From JAJPKK01 sp035311445 (GTDB lineage: Bacteria > Pseudomonadota > Alphaproteobacteria > Rhizobiales > Xanthobacteraceae): DNA of 64,000 nt. Both the position numbers and the translations under genes were made by a program. The notes below the pieces were generated by a model. It was not told the origin of the DNA and did not search any database. It saw nothing but the letters and a program-made list of their open reading frames with translations. Location: positions 1 through 64,000 of the forward strand of contig DATGCX010000424.1 of the NCBI GenBank assembly GCA_035311445.1, written 5' to 3'. Below, one piece after another: positions 42,947 to 51,517 of this stretch; position 1 is the first letter of the stretch; each line of letters opens with the position of its first letter.

Positions 42947-43395
42947 GGAAGCGTGATGGATGCAAAATAGATCTGATGTCAAGTCAGCCCGAAAATCGGT
43001 AGTGTCCCAGTTTGAATTTAGCTCACTTATTGCAGCTCCAACACTTCGAGCCCGAGTACCCGGGGGAGCTGCGTTGCATATTCCTCTGCCTCAGAGCGCG
43101 ACGAGCTCCGACCGGGCAGGTTTTGGCCCGTAGGCGTCTAGACCTTCATCAGTCCTGACTGAGCTTGGGCAGCCGGGATCCATCATATTTCAAAACTGAG
43201 ACGAGCTCCAAAATCAGTTGATGCACCGGCACTTATGGATTTTTCGTGAAGAACTTTGTGAGCTGTCTGCCGGATACACGACGAGCATGGCGCGGTTGTT
43301 TCTTTCACTTCGGCACCTCAAGACCACTTCTTGGGAACGCTGCGCGACGAATCAAAAGTGCTACAGCTACTTCAGGACGCTGCGCTATTGTGCTT
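42947..43395. other. Gene-free gap between vapB and the E1-beta gene
   Basis: No protein-coding region is supported. The stretch separates the two halves of the dehydrogenase gene group and contains a possible mobile remnant at 43002-43206. Confidence 0.5.
43002..43206. mobile_element. Possible small non-autonomous element with imperfect terminal inverted repeats
   Basis: The left edge GTGTCCCAGTTTGAATTT (from 43003) and the complement of the right edge (CGTCTCAGTTTTGAAAT, 43187-43203) match over most positions, in inverted orientation, about 200 bp apart. The pattern resembles the ends of insertion sequences. There is no transposase frame inside. Target-site duplication could not be confirmed. 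Confidence 0.3.
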
Positions 43396-44373
43396 CTACG
43401 CTTCCAAACTCCGCCGCACCGTCTCCGCAATCCGCTCCGCCGTCGGCAAAATCATGTCCTCCAGGATGTCGGCCGCCGGCAGCGGCACGTGCGGCGTGGT
43501 GATGCGCACCGGCGGGCCGTCGAGTTCGTAGAACGCCTCGTCGGCGACGATGGAAACGATCTCGGCGCCCCATCCGCACAGGCGTGGGTTCTCCTCGACC
43601 GTAAACAGGCGATGCGTGCGGGCGACCGAGCCCAGAATGGTCTGCGTGTCGAGCGGAACCAGCGAGCGAACATCGATCACTTCGCAATCGATACCTTGGC
43701 CGGCAAGCTTCGCGGCGGCGTCGAGCGCACGCGGCACCATCAGGGCGAGGGCCAGGATGGTGGCGTCCCGGCCAGGACGCAGGATCTTGGCGGAGCCGAG
43801 CGTATCGACGATCTCGCCGTCCGGCACTTCGCCCTTCATCGGATAGAGCGATTTGTGCTCGAAGAAGATCACCGGGTCGGGATCGCGCACGGCGGCCGCC
43901 ATGAGCCCGATCACGTCGCGCGCATTGGACGGCGCCACTACCTTGAGGCCCGGGATCATCATGCACCAGTTTTCCACGCTCTGGCTGTGCTGGGCGCCGA
44001 AGCGCGAGCCCGCTCCGTTGCCGGTGCGCACCACGAGCGGGCACTTGAGTTGGCCGTTGCTCATGTAACGGCTCTTCGGAAACTCGTTGGCGATGTAGTC
44101 GAAGCAGACCGCAAAAAAATCCGAGAACATGATTTCGACGATCGGCTTGAGGCCCGTCATGGCGGCCCCCATCGCCGCCCCCATGATGGCCTGCTCGGAA
44201 ATCGGCGTGTCGCGCACCCGTTTCGGGCCGAACTGTTCGTAGAGCCCGACCGTCGTCTTGAAGACGCCGCCGGCTTTGGCCACGTCTTCGCCGAAGAAGA
44301 TCACGTCCGGATCGCGCGCCATTTCCTGGGCAATGCCGCGCGCGACCGCATCGCGATAGGTCAGTTCCGCCAT
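43396..44373 (-). CDS. 2-oxo acid / acetoin dehydrogenase E1 component, beta subunit
   Basis: The 325-residue protein is the beta chain of a thiamine-dependent E1 heterotetramer. Family blocks are TYRDAVARGIAQEMARDPDVIFFGEDV, TPISEQAIMGAAMGAAMTGLKPIVEIMF, and GQGIDCEVIDVRSLVPLD. It starts at an ATG with a strong GGAGG site, 13 bp before the end of the alpha gene, so the two are translationally coupled. Pyruvate, acetoin and branched-chain E1 subunits are similar; the class is not decided here. Confidence 0.92.
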   Translation of the reverse strand: MAELTYRDAVARGIAQEMARDPDVIFFGEDVAKAGGVFKTTVGLYEQFGPKRVRDTPISEQAIMGAAMGAAMTGLKPIVEIMFSDFFAVCFDYIANEFPKSRYMSNGQLKCPLVVRTGNGAGSRFGAQHSQSVENWCMMIPGLKVVAPSNARDVIGLMAAAVRDPDPVIFFEHKSLYPMKGEVPDGEIVDTLGSAKILRPGRDATILALALMVPRALDAAAKLAGQGIDCEVIDVRSLVPLDTQTILGSVARTHRLFTVEENPRLCGWGAEIVSIVADEAFYELDGPPVRITTPHVPLPAADILEDMILPTAERIAETVRRSLEA

Positions 44374-45398
44374 GCCCAGCCTCCATCCGCATAGACGTCC
44401 GTGCAGAGGATGTCCGCCGGGGGCGGCGGCGCCGCCTTGCATTTCTCCGTAGCCTCGTCGACGACGCGCCGCACGTCCGCCTCGATACCCGCGATGGTGT
44501 CCTCCGATACCCCGAACTGCTTGAGCCGGTCGCGATAAAGCACGATCGGATCGTGCTTCTTCCACGCCTCAAGTTCTCCTTCGGGGCGATATTTCGCCGG
44601 ATCGGCGCGCGAATGTCCGCTGTGCCGGTAGGTGACGCATTCGATCAGCGATGGACCTTCGCCGGCCCGCGCGCGCCCGTAGGCCACTCGCGCGGTGCGA
44701 TAGACAATATCCGCGTCATTGCCATCGATGAGAATGCGTTCAAGCCCGTAGGCCGCCGCCCGGTCCGCCGCCGGATGCTCGACAGCTGTGACTTCGCCGA
44801 TCGGCGTATACTCCATGTACAGATTGTTCTCGCACACGAAGACGACCGGCAGCTTCCAGATCGCCGCGAAGTTCAGCGCCTCATGGAACGCCCCGATATT
44901 GGTGGTGCCGTCGCCGAAGAAGCATACCGCGACATCGTCCTGGCCCTTGTACTGGGCCCGCAGCGCCGCCCCGCAGGCGATCGGCAGATGCGCCCCGATG
45001 ATCGCATAGGAGCCCATGACTCCGTGCTCCACCGAGGTGAGGTGCATGGAGCCGCCTTTGCCGCGCATCAGCCCGTTGTCGCGCTGCATCAGTTCGCCCA
45101 GCACCTTTTCGACCGGGACGCCGCGCGCGAGCGTATGAGCATGGCCCCTGTACGTGCAGAACGACAGATCGCCGGGCTTCATGGCGTTGGCAAATCCGGC
45201 CGCGATTGCTTCCTGGCCGAGCGAGAGGTGGCTTGTACCCTTGACCAGGTTCTGCAGGAACAAGTCGTAGGCGCGCTGCTCGGCCTCGCGCAGCTCGATC
45301 TGGGTTCGGAACAGGCGCAAGCGCATCGCCTCGCCGATATCGTCGTTGGCCCGATCGACGTCGGACACGCGATCGGAGGCGAGGAAGGGTTTCTTCAT
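44361..45398 (-). CDS. 2-oxo acid / acetoin dehydrogenase E1 component, alpha subunit
   Basis: The 345-residue protein has the thiamine diphosphate motif GDGTTNIGAFHEALNFAAIWKLPVVFVCENN and the phosphorylation-loop-like YRHSGHSRADPAKYR. FCTYRGHAHTLARG and RGKGGSMHLTSVEHGVMGSYAIIGAHLP are typical of PdhA/AcoA. It is the first gene of the minus-strand group E1-alpha, E1-beta, then (after a 1-kb gap) the semialdehyde dehydrogenase, E2 and hydroxyacid dehydrogenase. Confidence 0.92.
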   Translation of the reverse strand: MKKPFLASDRVSDVDRANDDIGEAMRLRLFRTQIELREAEQRAYDLFLQNLVKGTSHLSLGQEAIAAGFANAMKPGDLSFCTYRGHAHTLARGVPVEKVLGELMQRDNGLMRGKGGSMHLTSVEHGVMGSYAIIGAHLPIACGAALRAQYKGQDDVAVCFFGDGTTNIGAFHEALNFAAIWKLPVVFVCENNLYMEYTPIGEVTAVEHPAADRAAAYGLERILIDGNDADIVYRTARVAYGRARAGEGPSLIECVTYRHSGHSRADPAKYRPEGELEAWKKHDPIVLYRDRLKQFGVSEDTIAGIEADVRRVVDEATEKCKAAPPPPADILCTDVYADGGWAWRN

Positions 45399-45825
45399 GA
45401 ACAGATCCGTGAAAATCCGCGGAACCGCAGGCTGCGATCGTGTCTATCAGGCTTGCCCGGCGACGTTCAACCCGCAAGAGGTTGTTAGCGTCTGAACGGA
45501 TTCCGGGGGCGGGTTAAAGCATATGGCATCTCTGCGGCGCCGTGGCCGGGCTTATATATGGCCACCTCCGTTTGAGACATATGGCAACGATCAGTTGGCG
45601 TAGCCGGGACGAGCCCAGCCGCGACCGCCGGAGAGGTGCCAGACCTCAACCTGACCGGAATCCGCTCAACGTGGCGCCATGGGCCATGACGGGGCATTCG
45701 CGCAGCATCTGGAATTGTGTTGATGCCTGCCGCGTATCCAAGTAGCCCTATCGCGCGGCCCACCGGCTTGTCGGAATCCGCCATGCCGGTTCGTCCTTGA
45801 AATGTGCACCGCACGGAGTCCTGCC
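45399..45825. other. Divergent region between E1-alpha and the YciI gene
   Basis: This 427-bp interval has no supported gene; the frames on both strands lack homology and appear compositionally random. A weak palindrome GTGGCC...GGCCAC occurs near 45542-45565. It should contain promoters for the E1 genes on one side and for the sigma factor module on the other. Confidence 0.5.
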
Positions 45826-46197
45826 ATGATGTATGCCCTCCTGTGTTACCACTCCGAAGACGTCGTTTGTTCCTGGAGCAAGGAGCAGGATGCGGCTGTC
45901 ATGGCTAAACTCGCGGCTGTGCAGGAGAAGCTCGCCAAGGCCGGCAAGCTCGGGCCAGTGGTGCGACTGATGCCGACGACGGCGGCGACAACTCTGCGCA
46001 AAGACCGTGAGCCGCCGCTGGTGATCGATGGCCCGTTTGCCGAGACGAAGGAGCAGCTGCTCGGGTTCTATCTCGTCGATTGCGCTTCGCTGGACGAGGC
46101 ACTCGAGATTGCCCGTGACCTTGGCCGGGCCAATCCGGGGGGCTCTTACGAAATCAGGCCGATTTCCTTGTTCAGGCCGGGAAACGCCGCCGCATGA
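45826..46197 (+). CDS. YciI/DGPF-domain protein
   Basis: The 123-residue protein begins MMYALLCYHSEDVVCSWSKEQ and contains the defining DGPFAETKEQLLGFYLVDC block followed by SLDEALEIARDLGRA. It is a small alpha-beta protein of the YCII-related family; the enzymatic role is unknown. Its TGA overlaps the ATG of the sigma factor (ATGA). DGPF proteins are the recognised genomic partner of ECF42 sigma factors. Confidence 0.9.
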   Translation: MMYALLCYHSEDVVCSWSKEQDAAVMAKLAAVQEKLAKAGKLGPVVRLMPTTAATTLRKDREPPLVIDGPFAETKEQLLGFYLVDCASLDEALEIARDLGRANPGGSYEIRPISLFRPGNAAA

Positions 46198-47474
46198 CGG
46201 AGCTTGCCTGGATCGACGCCGCCATTTCTGCCGCGCGGCCCCGAGCTTTGGCCGCGCTGCTGCGCTATTTCCGTGATCTCGATGTCGCGGAAGAGGCCGT
46301 CCAGGATGCTTGCCTGAGGGCGCTCAATACGTGGCCGAAGGCCGGTCCGCCGCGTGATCCCGAGGCCTGGCTCATCATGGTCGGGAGAAACGTCGCCATC
46401 GATGCAACGCGGCGCCGGAGGAGGCAGGAGCCGCTGCCTCCCGAGGAGACAATCTCGGATCTTGAGGATGCCGAGGCCGCCTTGGTCGAGCGCCTGGACG
46501 ATGCGCATTATCGTGACGACATTCTGCGCCTGCTGTTCATCTGCTGCCATCCTGAGCTGCCCGCAACACAACAGATCGCCCTTGCGTTGCGTATTGTATC
46601 AGGGCTCACTGTGGTGGAAATCGCGCGTGCTTTCCTGGTAAGCGAGAGCGCGATGGAGCAGCGCATCACGCGCGCCAAGCGGCGCGTCGCGGAGGCGCGC
46701 GTTCCCTACGAGGCCCCTGGCGCCCCCGAGCGCGCGGAACGGCTCGCCGCTGTTGCGGCCGTGATTTATCTCATCTTCAACGAGGGCTATTCGGCCAGCG
46801 GTGGAGAGACCCATGTGCGTGCAAGCCTCTGCGAAGAGGCGATCAGGCTGGCACGATTGCTGCTCAGGTTTTTCTCCGCAGAGCCGGAGATCATGGGACT
46901 TGCGGCGCTGCTGATGCTGCAGCATGCGCGAACGCCGGCCCGCCTGGATGCGGATGGCGAAATCGTCCTGCTTGAAGACCAGGATCGCGGACTCTGGGAC
47001 CGCGCCATGATCGCGGAAGGTCTGGCTCTCCTCGACAAGGCCATGCGTCACCGCAGCCCCGGCCCTTATCAGGTGCAGGCAGCAATCGCGGCACTGCACG
47101 CGCGAGCGAGCCGACCCGAAGATACGGACTGGGCGCAGATTGATGCCCTTTATGCCACTCTTGAGCGGATGCAGCCTTCACCCGTGATCACGCTCAATCG
47201 GGCGGTCGCTGTTTCCAAGACCCGGGGTGCCGGCCCCGCACTCGACATGATCGAGCCCCTGGCGGAGCAGCTGGCGGGATACTTCTACTTCTTTGGCGTA
47301 AAAGGCGGATTACTTCTGCAGCTTGGTCGGGCCGAGGAAGCGAGGGCTGCTTTCGACCAGGCCATTGCACGTGCCAATACTGCCGCCGAAGCCTTCCACA
47401 TCCGGATGCAGATCGATCGATTGATCAAGGAAAATGATCCGGTTGGCGCGGGCGTTCCGAGGGCCAATCGCTAG
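46194..47474 (+). CDS. ECF RNA polymerase sigma factor, ECF42-like, with C-terminal extension
   Basis: The 426-residue protein has sigma region 2 (LLRYFRDLDVAEEAVQDACLRALNTW ... PEAWLIMVGRNVAIDATRR) and region 4 (EIARAFLVSESAMEQRITRAKRRV), then a long C-terminal helical extension of about 230 residues (DUF6596/TPR-like; FNEGYSASGG, LLEDQDRGLWDRAMIAEGLALL, ALHARASRPEDTDWAQIDALY). That extension and the linked YciI gene define the ECF42 group, in which no classical anti-sigma factor is used. The stop codon lies inside a 14-bp terminal inverted repeat. Confidence 0.92.
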   Translation: MTELAWIDAAISAARPRALAALLRYFRDLDVAEEAVQDACLRALNTWPKAGPPRDPEAWLIMVGRNVAIDATRRRRRQEPLPPEETISDLEDAEAALVERLDDAHYRDDILRLLFICCHPELPATQQIALALRIVSGLTVVEIARAFLVSESAMEQRITRAKRRVAEARVPYEAPGAPERAERLAAVAAVIYLIFNEGYSASGGETHVRASLCEEAIRLARLLLRFFSAEPEIMGLAALLMLQHARTPARLDADGEIVLLEDQDRGLWDRAMIAEGLALLDKAMRHRSPGPYQVQAAIAALHARASRPEDTDWAQIDALYATLERMQPSPVITLNRAVAVSKTRGAGPALDMIEPLAEQLAGYFYFFGVKGGLLLQLGRAEEARAAFDQAIARANTAAEAFHIRMQIDRLIKENDPVGAGVPRANR

Positions 47475-47641
47475 AGCGGTTCCCAGTCGATTTGAGTCGG
47501 CGGGGCCATCCACCACCGTCACCCGTGGGTTTGACCCACGGATCCATCCATTTCGCATAAATTTTTGCGAAGATGATGGATGCGCGGGTCAAGCCCGCGC
47601 ATGACGATCGAGTGGATCAAATAGGTCGGGAACCGCTCTAG
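47471..47641. repeat. 171-bp composite element with 14-bp perfect terminal inverted repeats
   Basis: CTAGAGCGGTTCCC at 47471-47484 and its exact complement at 47628-47641 flank a CCGTGGGTTTGACCCACGG / GCGCGGGTCAAGCCCGCGC palindrome of the same type as 39419. The left repeat contains the TAG that ends the sigma factor gene. Confidence 0.75.
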
Positions 47642-47775
47642 AGGCAAAAAAGATTCGGTCGGTTGTCGGACCGCTGATATGGGGTTCGTCCTTGGGGTGA
47701 GCGCAACAAGCGCCGACAGCCGGAACTGCGCCGCGCGAATCGATGTCGAGGTCAACGATGGACAAGGAGCGGATC

Positions 47776-48207
47776 ATGGAACTCAACACCTACATCACGT
47801 TCGGTGGCCAATGTGAGGCCGCATTCCGGTTCTACGAGCGCGTCCTCGGCGGCAAAATCACCACGATGCTCACCCACGCCAACGGCCCCACCGCAAAGCA
47901 TGTCCCTAATGATTGGCAGACCAAGGTCATGCATGCGCGCCTGCAGTTCGGCGACAGATCCCTCATGGGCTCTGACGCGCCGCCGAGCCATTATAAACCG
48001 GCTCAGGGCTTTCACGTGCAAATCGGCGTCAGCGATCCGGCCGAAGCGGATCGCATCTACAGCGCCCTCGCGGCAAACGGGAAAGAAACGATGTCGATCC
48101 AGGAGACGTTCTGGGCCACCAGATTTGGCATGCTGGTCGACCAGTTCGGCATTCCGTGGATGATCAACTGCGACAAGGCGATCAACCGCGAGAATGTGGC
48201 GGCTTGA
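47776..48207 (+). CDS. VOC-family (PhnB/glyoxalase-like) protein
   Basis: The 143-residue protein starts MELNTYITFGGQCEAAFRFYERVLGGKI, the first beta-alpha-beta unit of PhnB-type vicinal oxygen chelate proteins, and ends FGMLVDQFGIPWMINCDK. Single-polypeptide members work as dimers; metal ligands are not conserved enough to claim an enzyme. An AAGGAGCGG site precedes the start. It is on the same strand as the ECF42 gene, as often seen for sigma-regulated VOC genes. Confidence 0.88.
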   Translation: MELNTYITFGGQCEAAFRFYERVLGGKITTMLTHANGPTAKHVPNDWQTKVMHARLQFGDRSLMGSDAPPSHYKPAQGFHVQIGVSDPAEADRIYSALAANGKETMSIQETFWATRFGMLVDQFGIPWMINCDKAINRENVAA

Positions 48208-48251
48208 GCCGCAGCGGGTAGCCATCAATCGAAATCTGGGGAGAACCGACG

Positions 48252-48776
48252 ATGACGATGTCCAGTACCGCTCCCGTGATCGAGCGCGACAACGGCGCCT
48301 TCATCATCGCGCGCACGTTCGACGCGCCGCGGGACGTTGTTTTCAAGGCCTTTACGGAGCCGGAGCGTATGAAGCGCTGGTGGGGCCCTAAGGGCTTTAC
48401 GGTGATCGCTTCCACGATGGACCTGCGGCCGGGCGGCACCTATCACTACGGTCTCAAGGCGCCCGACGGCAGCACGATGTGGGGCAAGTTCGTCTACAGC
48501 GAAATCGTCGCGCCGGAGCGACTTGTCTTTATTAACTCGTTCTCAGACGAGAACGGCGGCATTACACGCCACCCAATGAGTCCCACGTGGCCGCTCGAGA
48601 TGCTGTCGACGTTCAGCTTCACCGAGGAGCACGGTCGGACAACATTCACGGTCAAGTGGACGCCACTTGATCCGAGCCCTGAAGAGCGCGCCACGTTCGA
48701 CGGTGCACAAGACAACATGCGGCAAGGCTGGAGCGGAACCATGGATCAGCTCGCCGCGTATCTGGCGGCCATCTGA
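48252..48776 (+). CDS. AHSA1/SRPBCC-domain protein
   Basis: The 174-residue protein has an AHSA1-type START-like fold: FIIARTFDAPRDVVFKAFTEPERMKRWWGPKGF, GGTYHYGLKAPDGSTMWGKFVYSEIVAPERLVF, and a final GWSGTMDQLAAYL. Such proteins bind hydrophobic ligands in a helix-grip cavity. The GGGGAGAA ribosome site is clear. It follows the VOC gene by 44 bp and completes the probable ECF42 module. Confidence 0.9.
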   Translation: MTMSSTAPVIERDNGAFIIARTFDAPRDVVFKAFTEPERMKRWWGPKGFTVIASTMDLRPGGTYHYGLKAPDGSTMWGKFVYSEIVAPERLVFINSFSDENGGITRHPMSPTWPLEMLSTFSFTEEHGRTTFTVKWTPLDPSPEERATFDGAQDNMRQGWSGTMDQLAAYLAAI

Positions 48777-48830
48777 TGACACGCCCTGACGCGCCATTCT
48801 GTCCACTAATGCGGTTCATGTCTCCCGCGT

Positions 48831-48917
48831 CGTGGCCGGGCTTGTCCCGGCCACCCCGATTGTGCTTGCTCGGTGCCCCAACCCTCGGGGTCGCCGGGAC
48901 AAGCCCGGCGACGACGG
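48831..48917. repeat. Palindromic element, double CCGGGCTTGTCCCGG hairpin
   Basis: A first hairpin GTGGCCGGG-CTTG-TCCCGGCCAC (48832-48854) and a second GTCGCCGGG-ACAAG-CCCGGCGAC (about 48889-48914) are near-inverted copies of each other. It lies in the 238-bp gap after the AHSA1 gene and belongs to the same family as 39419 and 47519. Confidence 0.8.
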
Positions 48918-49014
48918 CGGGATGTGATTCGAAACGATCGCATTGAAAGCTCTGGCCGAACGATGGAGCGTATCAAAGCGGGAATCCGTCGCCAGCGGAT
49001 TGAGAGACCGATGC

Positions 49015-49284
49015 ATGGCGAAGATCATCTTTACGCCTAATATTCAACGCCATGTGCTCTGCCCGGAGGCCGAGGTCAGCGGCGGCAGCGTGCGCGAGGC
49101 GTTGGATAATGCGTTCGCCGCCAACCCGCAGGCGCGCTCCTACGTGCTTGATGATCAAGCCGCCCTGCGTCGGCACATGACGATCTTCGTAGACGGTCGC
49201 GCCATTCGAGATCGCGTGCGCTTGTCCGATCCGGTGACTGCAGGCAGCACAATTTATGTATTCCAGGCTTTGTCGGGAGGCTGA
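49015..49284 (+). CDS. MoaD/ThiS-family ubiquitin-like protein
   Basis: The 89-residue protein has a beta-grasp pattern: KIIFTPNIQRHVLCPEAEVSGGSVREALDNAF at the start, MTIFVDGRAIRDRVRLSDPV in the middle, and a terminal YVFQALSGG. The C-terminal Gly-Gly is the site that carries a thiocarboxylate in MoaD, ThiS and other sulfur carriers. No MoeB/ThiF adenylyltransferase, MoaE or ThiG is adjacent. The next gene starts two bases later, so it is certainly co-transcribed. Confidence 0.85.
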   Translation: MAKIIFTPNIQRHVLCPEAEVSGGSVREALDNAFAANPQARSYVLDDQAALRRHMTIFVDGRAIRDRVRLSDPVTAGSTIYVFQALSGG

Positions 49285-49286
49285 GC

Positions 49287-50387
49287 ATGAGCGACACGAT
49301 CCTGATTTCGACTCGCAAGGGACTGTTTTGGGTCGAGCGCAAGAACGGAGGCTGGGATATCGTCCAGACGGACTTCCTGGGCGACAATGTCAGTCTGACC
49401 CTGACAGATCCGCGAAGCGGCCGCCATTTTGCGGCGCTCGATCATGGTCACTTCGGGGTCAAGATGCACCGCTCGACGCCCAAAGGCTGGGAAGAGATTG
49501 CCGCCCCGGCCTATCCACCGAAGCCCGATGGGCTGGAAGAGAACGACATGTGGGGCCGCCCGCTTGCATGGAGCACGGCACGCATCTGGGCGCTCCAGGC
49601 CGGCGGCGCCGACGAGCCGGGCGTGCTCTGGTGCGGCACGCTGCCGGGCGGCCTGTTTCGCTCAACCAATCACGGCGACAGTTGGGAAATGATCCGTCCG
49701 CTCTGGGATCACCCCAAGCGCAAGCAGTGGATGGGAGGCGGCGCTGATTTGCCGGGCATTCATTCGATCCTGGTCGACCCGCGCGATTCAAAACGGGTGT
49801 GGATCGCGGTTTCGACCGGCGGCATCTGGTTCACTGAGGATTCCGGCGCGAGTTGGGCCCAGCGCGGCGAGGGCATGCGCGCCGAGTACGTGTCGCCGGA
49901 GTTGACGCACGACCCCAGCGCACAGGACGTGCATTGCCTGGCGCAATGCCCGGCTGCACCACACCGCATGTGGGTACAACATCATAACGGCATTTTTGTC
50001 TCGTCCGACGAGGGCAAGACCTTCAAAGAGATCACCGGTGTTGAGCCCTCGACCTTCGGTTTTCCGGTCGTTGTACACCCGCGGGACCCGGATACGGCGT
50101 GGTTCGTTCCCGAAATCAAGGATGAGAAGCGCATCCCGCGCAATGGCCGGTTGGTTGTAACCCGCACGCGCGACGGCGGCGGGAGCTTCGATATCCTGAC
50201 CAAGGGGCTGCCGCAACAGCATGCCTACGATATCGTCTACCGCCACGCGTTGGCGCTCGACGCAACCGGCGACCGGCTGGCGTTCGGTTCGACGACGGGT
50301 GGATTATGGGTGAGCGAGGACCAGGGCGACCGATGGATCAACGTCGCATACACGCTGCCGCCGATCTATGCGGTGCGGTTTGTGTGA
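49287..50387 (+). CDS. Asp-box (BNR/sialidase-like) beta-propeller protein
   Basis: The 366-residue protein contains at least five Asp-box motifs (STNHGDSWE, TEDSGASWA, SSDEGKTFK, TRDGGGSFD, SEDQGDRWI), the hallmark of sialidase/YCF48-like propellers. Automated annotation would probably call it exo-alpha-sialidase, but the arginine triad of sialidases is not evident and there is no signal peptide, so this name would be misleading. It is tightly linked to the MoaD-like gene. Confidence 0.82.
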   Translation: MSDTILISTRKGLFWVERKNGGWDIVQTDFLGDNVSLTLTDPRSGRHFAALDHGHFGVKMHRSTPKGWEEIAAPAYPPKPDGLEENDMWGRPLAWSTARIWALQAGGADEPGVLWCGTLPGGLFRSTNHGDSWEMIRPLWDHPKRKQWMGGGADLPGIHSILVDPRDSKRVWIAVSTGGIWFTEDSGASWAQRGEGMRAEYVSPELTHDPSAQDVHCLAQCPAAPHRMWVQHHNGIFVSSDEGKTFKEITGVEPSTFGFPVVVHPRDPDTAWFVPEIKDEKRIPRNGRLVVTRTRDGGGSFDILTKGLPQQHAYDIVYRHALALDATGDRLAFGSTTGGLWVSEDQGDRWINVAYTLPPIYAVRFV

Positions 50388-50595
50388 GTGAGCGCAGCAG
50401 CGCTGCCATCCATGTCCGACGTTCTCACAAGCTCGGCGGGTCTCATAGCCCAGCTGGTGACGCGACAAGCAACAAAAATTAATCATTGCTTAACAATCGC
50501 GCGCTAAACGCGAGAAGGGACACTGCGCGTTCAATACCATTGCTGATCAGCGCAACGCAGCAGGCAGCTTCACGCAGTTCGAATGACGGTGCGCC

Positions 50596-51255
50596 ATGGC
50601 GGTTTTCAACGATGGCGAAGCGATAGAGCTTCGGAACTTGTTTGCCGGGATGGATGCCGGGGACGAAGCCGATGCCGCATGCACCATGAACGAAGCGGCG
50701 ACGTTCTTACAACAGCATGGTCTGTCCTTCCGGCAAATCGTGCAGCAGATTGAGACGCGCGGACTGCCGTTGCCGTCGAAGATAAGCGCTGCCATTCAGT
50801 TGATGGACTCGACGACTTTGTCGGAGGCGGAAAGCGCGCTGGCGGGCGCGCGCCGCCTTATGAGGAGTTGTGGACTCACCTTCGCGAGCATCATTGACGC
50901 GCTTGAGTACGAGCCGATCGAGGCTGACGAATTCAAGCAGCTGAAATGCGCCTATCGGATCGAAGTGGAGAGATCGAACGAGCTGGAGGCAGAGCTTCAA
51001 ATCCTGCGTGCACGAGCTGCCTTCTCAGAATTTCACATGGCCAGCACGCCGTTCAAGAACTTCGTGCTGGTGGCTACCTTCCTGTTCGGCTTGTTACTTG
51101 CTGTTTCGATCATATCGACGATCACGGATCTGTTCCGGTCAGCAAACGCTACTGCCGCGTTTCGCGGCCCAGCGTCGGTGCGGCGCGCTGATGTCGCGCC
51201 GCGATCCATGTCGGTTTGCTGGCGCGATCGCAGTATTCAAGGCCCGTGCTTCTAA
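50596..51255 (+). CDS. Hypothetical protein with a coiled coil and one membrane helix
   Basis: The 219-residue protein has no recognised domain. Residues 1-110 are mixed helical and include ETRGLPLPSKISAAIQLMDS. A coiled-coil-like stretch (YRIEVERSNELEAELQILRARAAF, about 119-142) precedes a single hydrophobic helix (FVLVATFLFGLLLAVSIISTI, about 155-175). The C-terminal 40 residues look unstructured. It is alone between other genes; the 208 bp upstream and 262 bp downstream hold nothing recognisable. Confidence 0.5.
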   Translation: MAVFNDGEAIELRNLFAGMDAGDEADAACTMNEAATFLQQHGLSFRQIVQQIETRGLPLPSKISAAIQLMDSTTLSEAESALAGARRLMRSCGLTFASIIDALEYEPIEADEFKQLKCAYRIEVERSNELEAELQILRARAAFSEFHMASTPFKNFVLVATFLFGLLLAVSIISTITDLFRSANATAAFRGPASVRRADVAPRSMSVCWRDRSIQGPCF

Positions 51256-51517
51256 ACGATTATGCGCTGGTGCCAACCGGCTCGGTGAACGGCTTTGCGA
51301 GATAGCATGCCCTCGCGGGGCCACCGTTGGAAAACATTAACCGCGAAAACCGAGTAGGACGTTGTAGCCAAGGCCCAGACACGACAGTGGCCTTACGGGT
51401 GACAGAGCCCGTCTGGTGTATCAAATTATGAGCACCTGAAGTTTCCGGGTCCGGTATCGTGCAGCCAGAGATGAGCAAGGCGACCACGTGATTGCTCCGT
51501 CCGATTGAGAGTTCTCC

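Noticed and set aside
45485..45814. 109-codon minus-strand frame between E1-alpha and YciI
   Set aside because: No recognisable domain or ribosome site; composition is not protein-like and overlaps a weak palindrome.
49287..50387. True sialidase
   Set aside because: Asp-boxes alone do not make a sialidase; the catalytic arginine triad and export signal are not evident.
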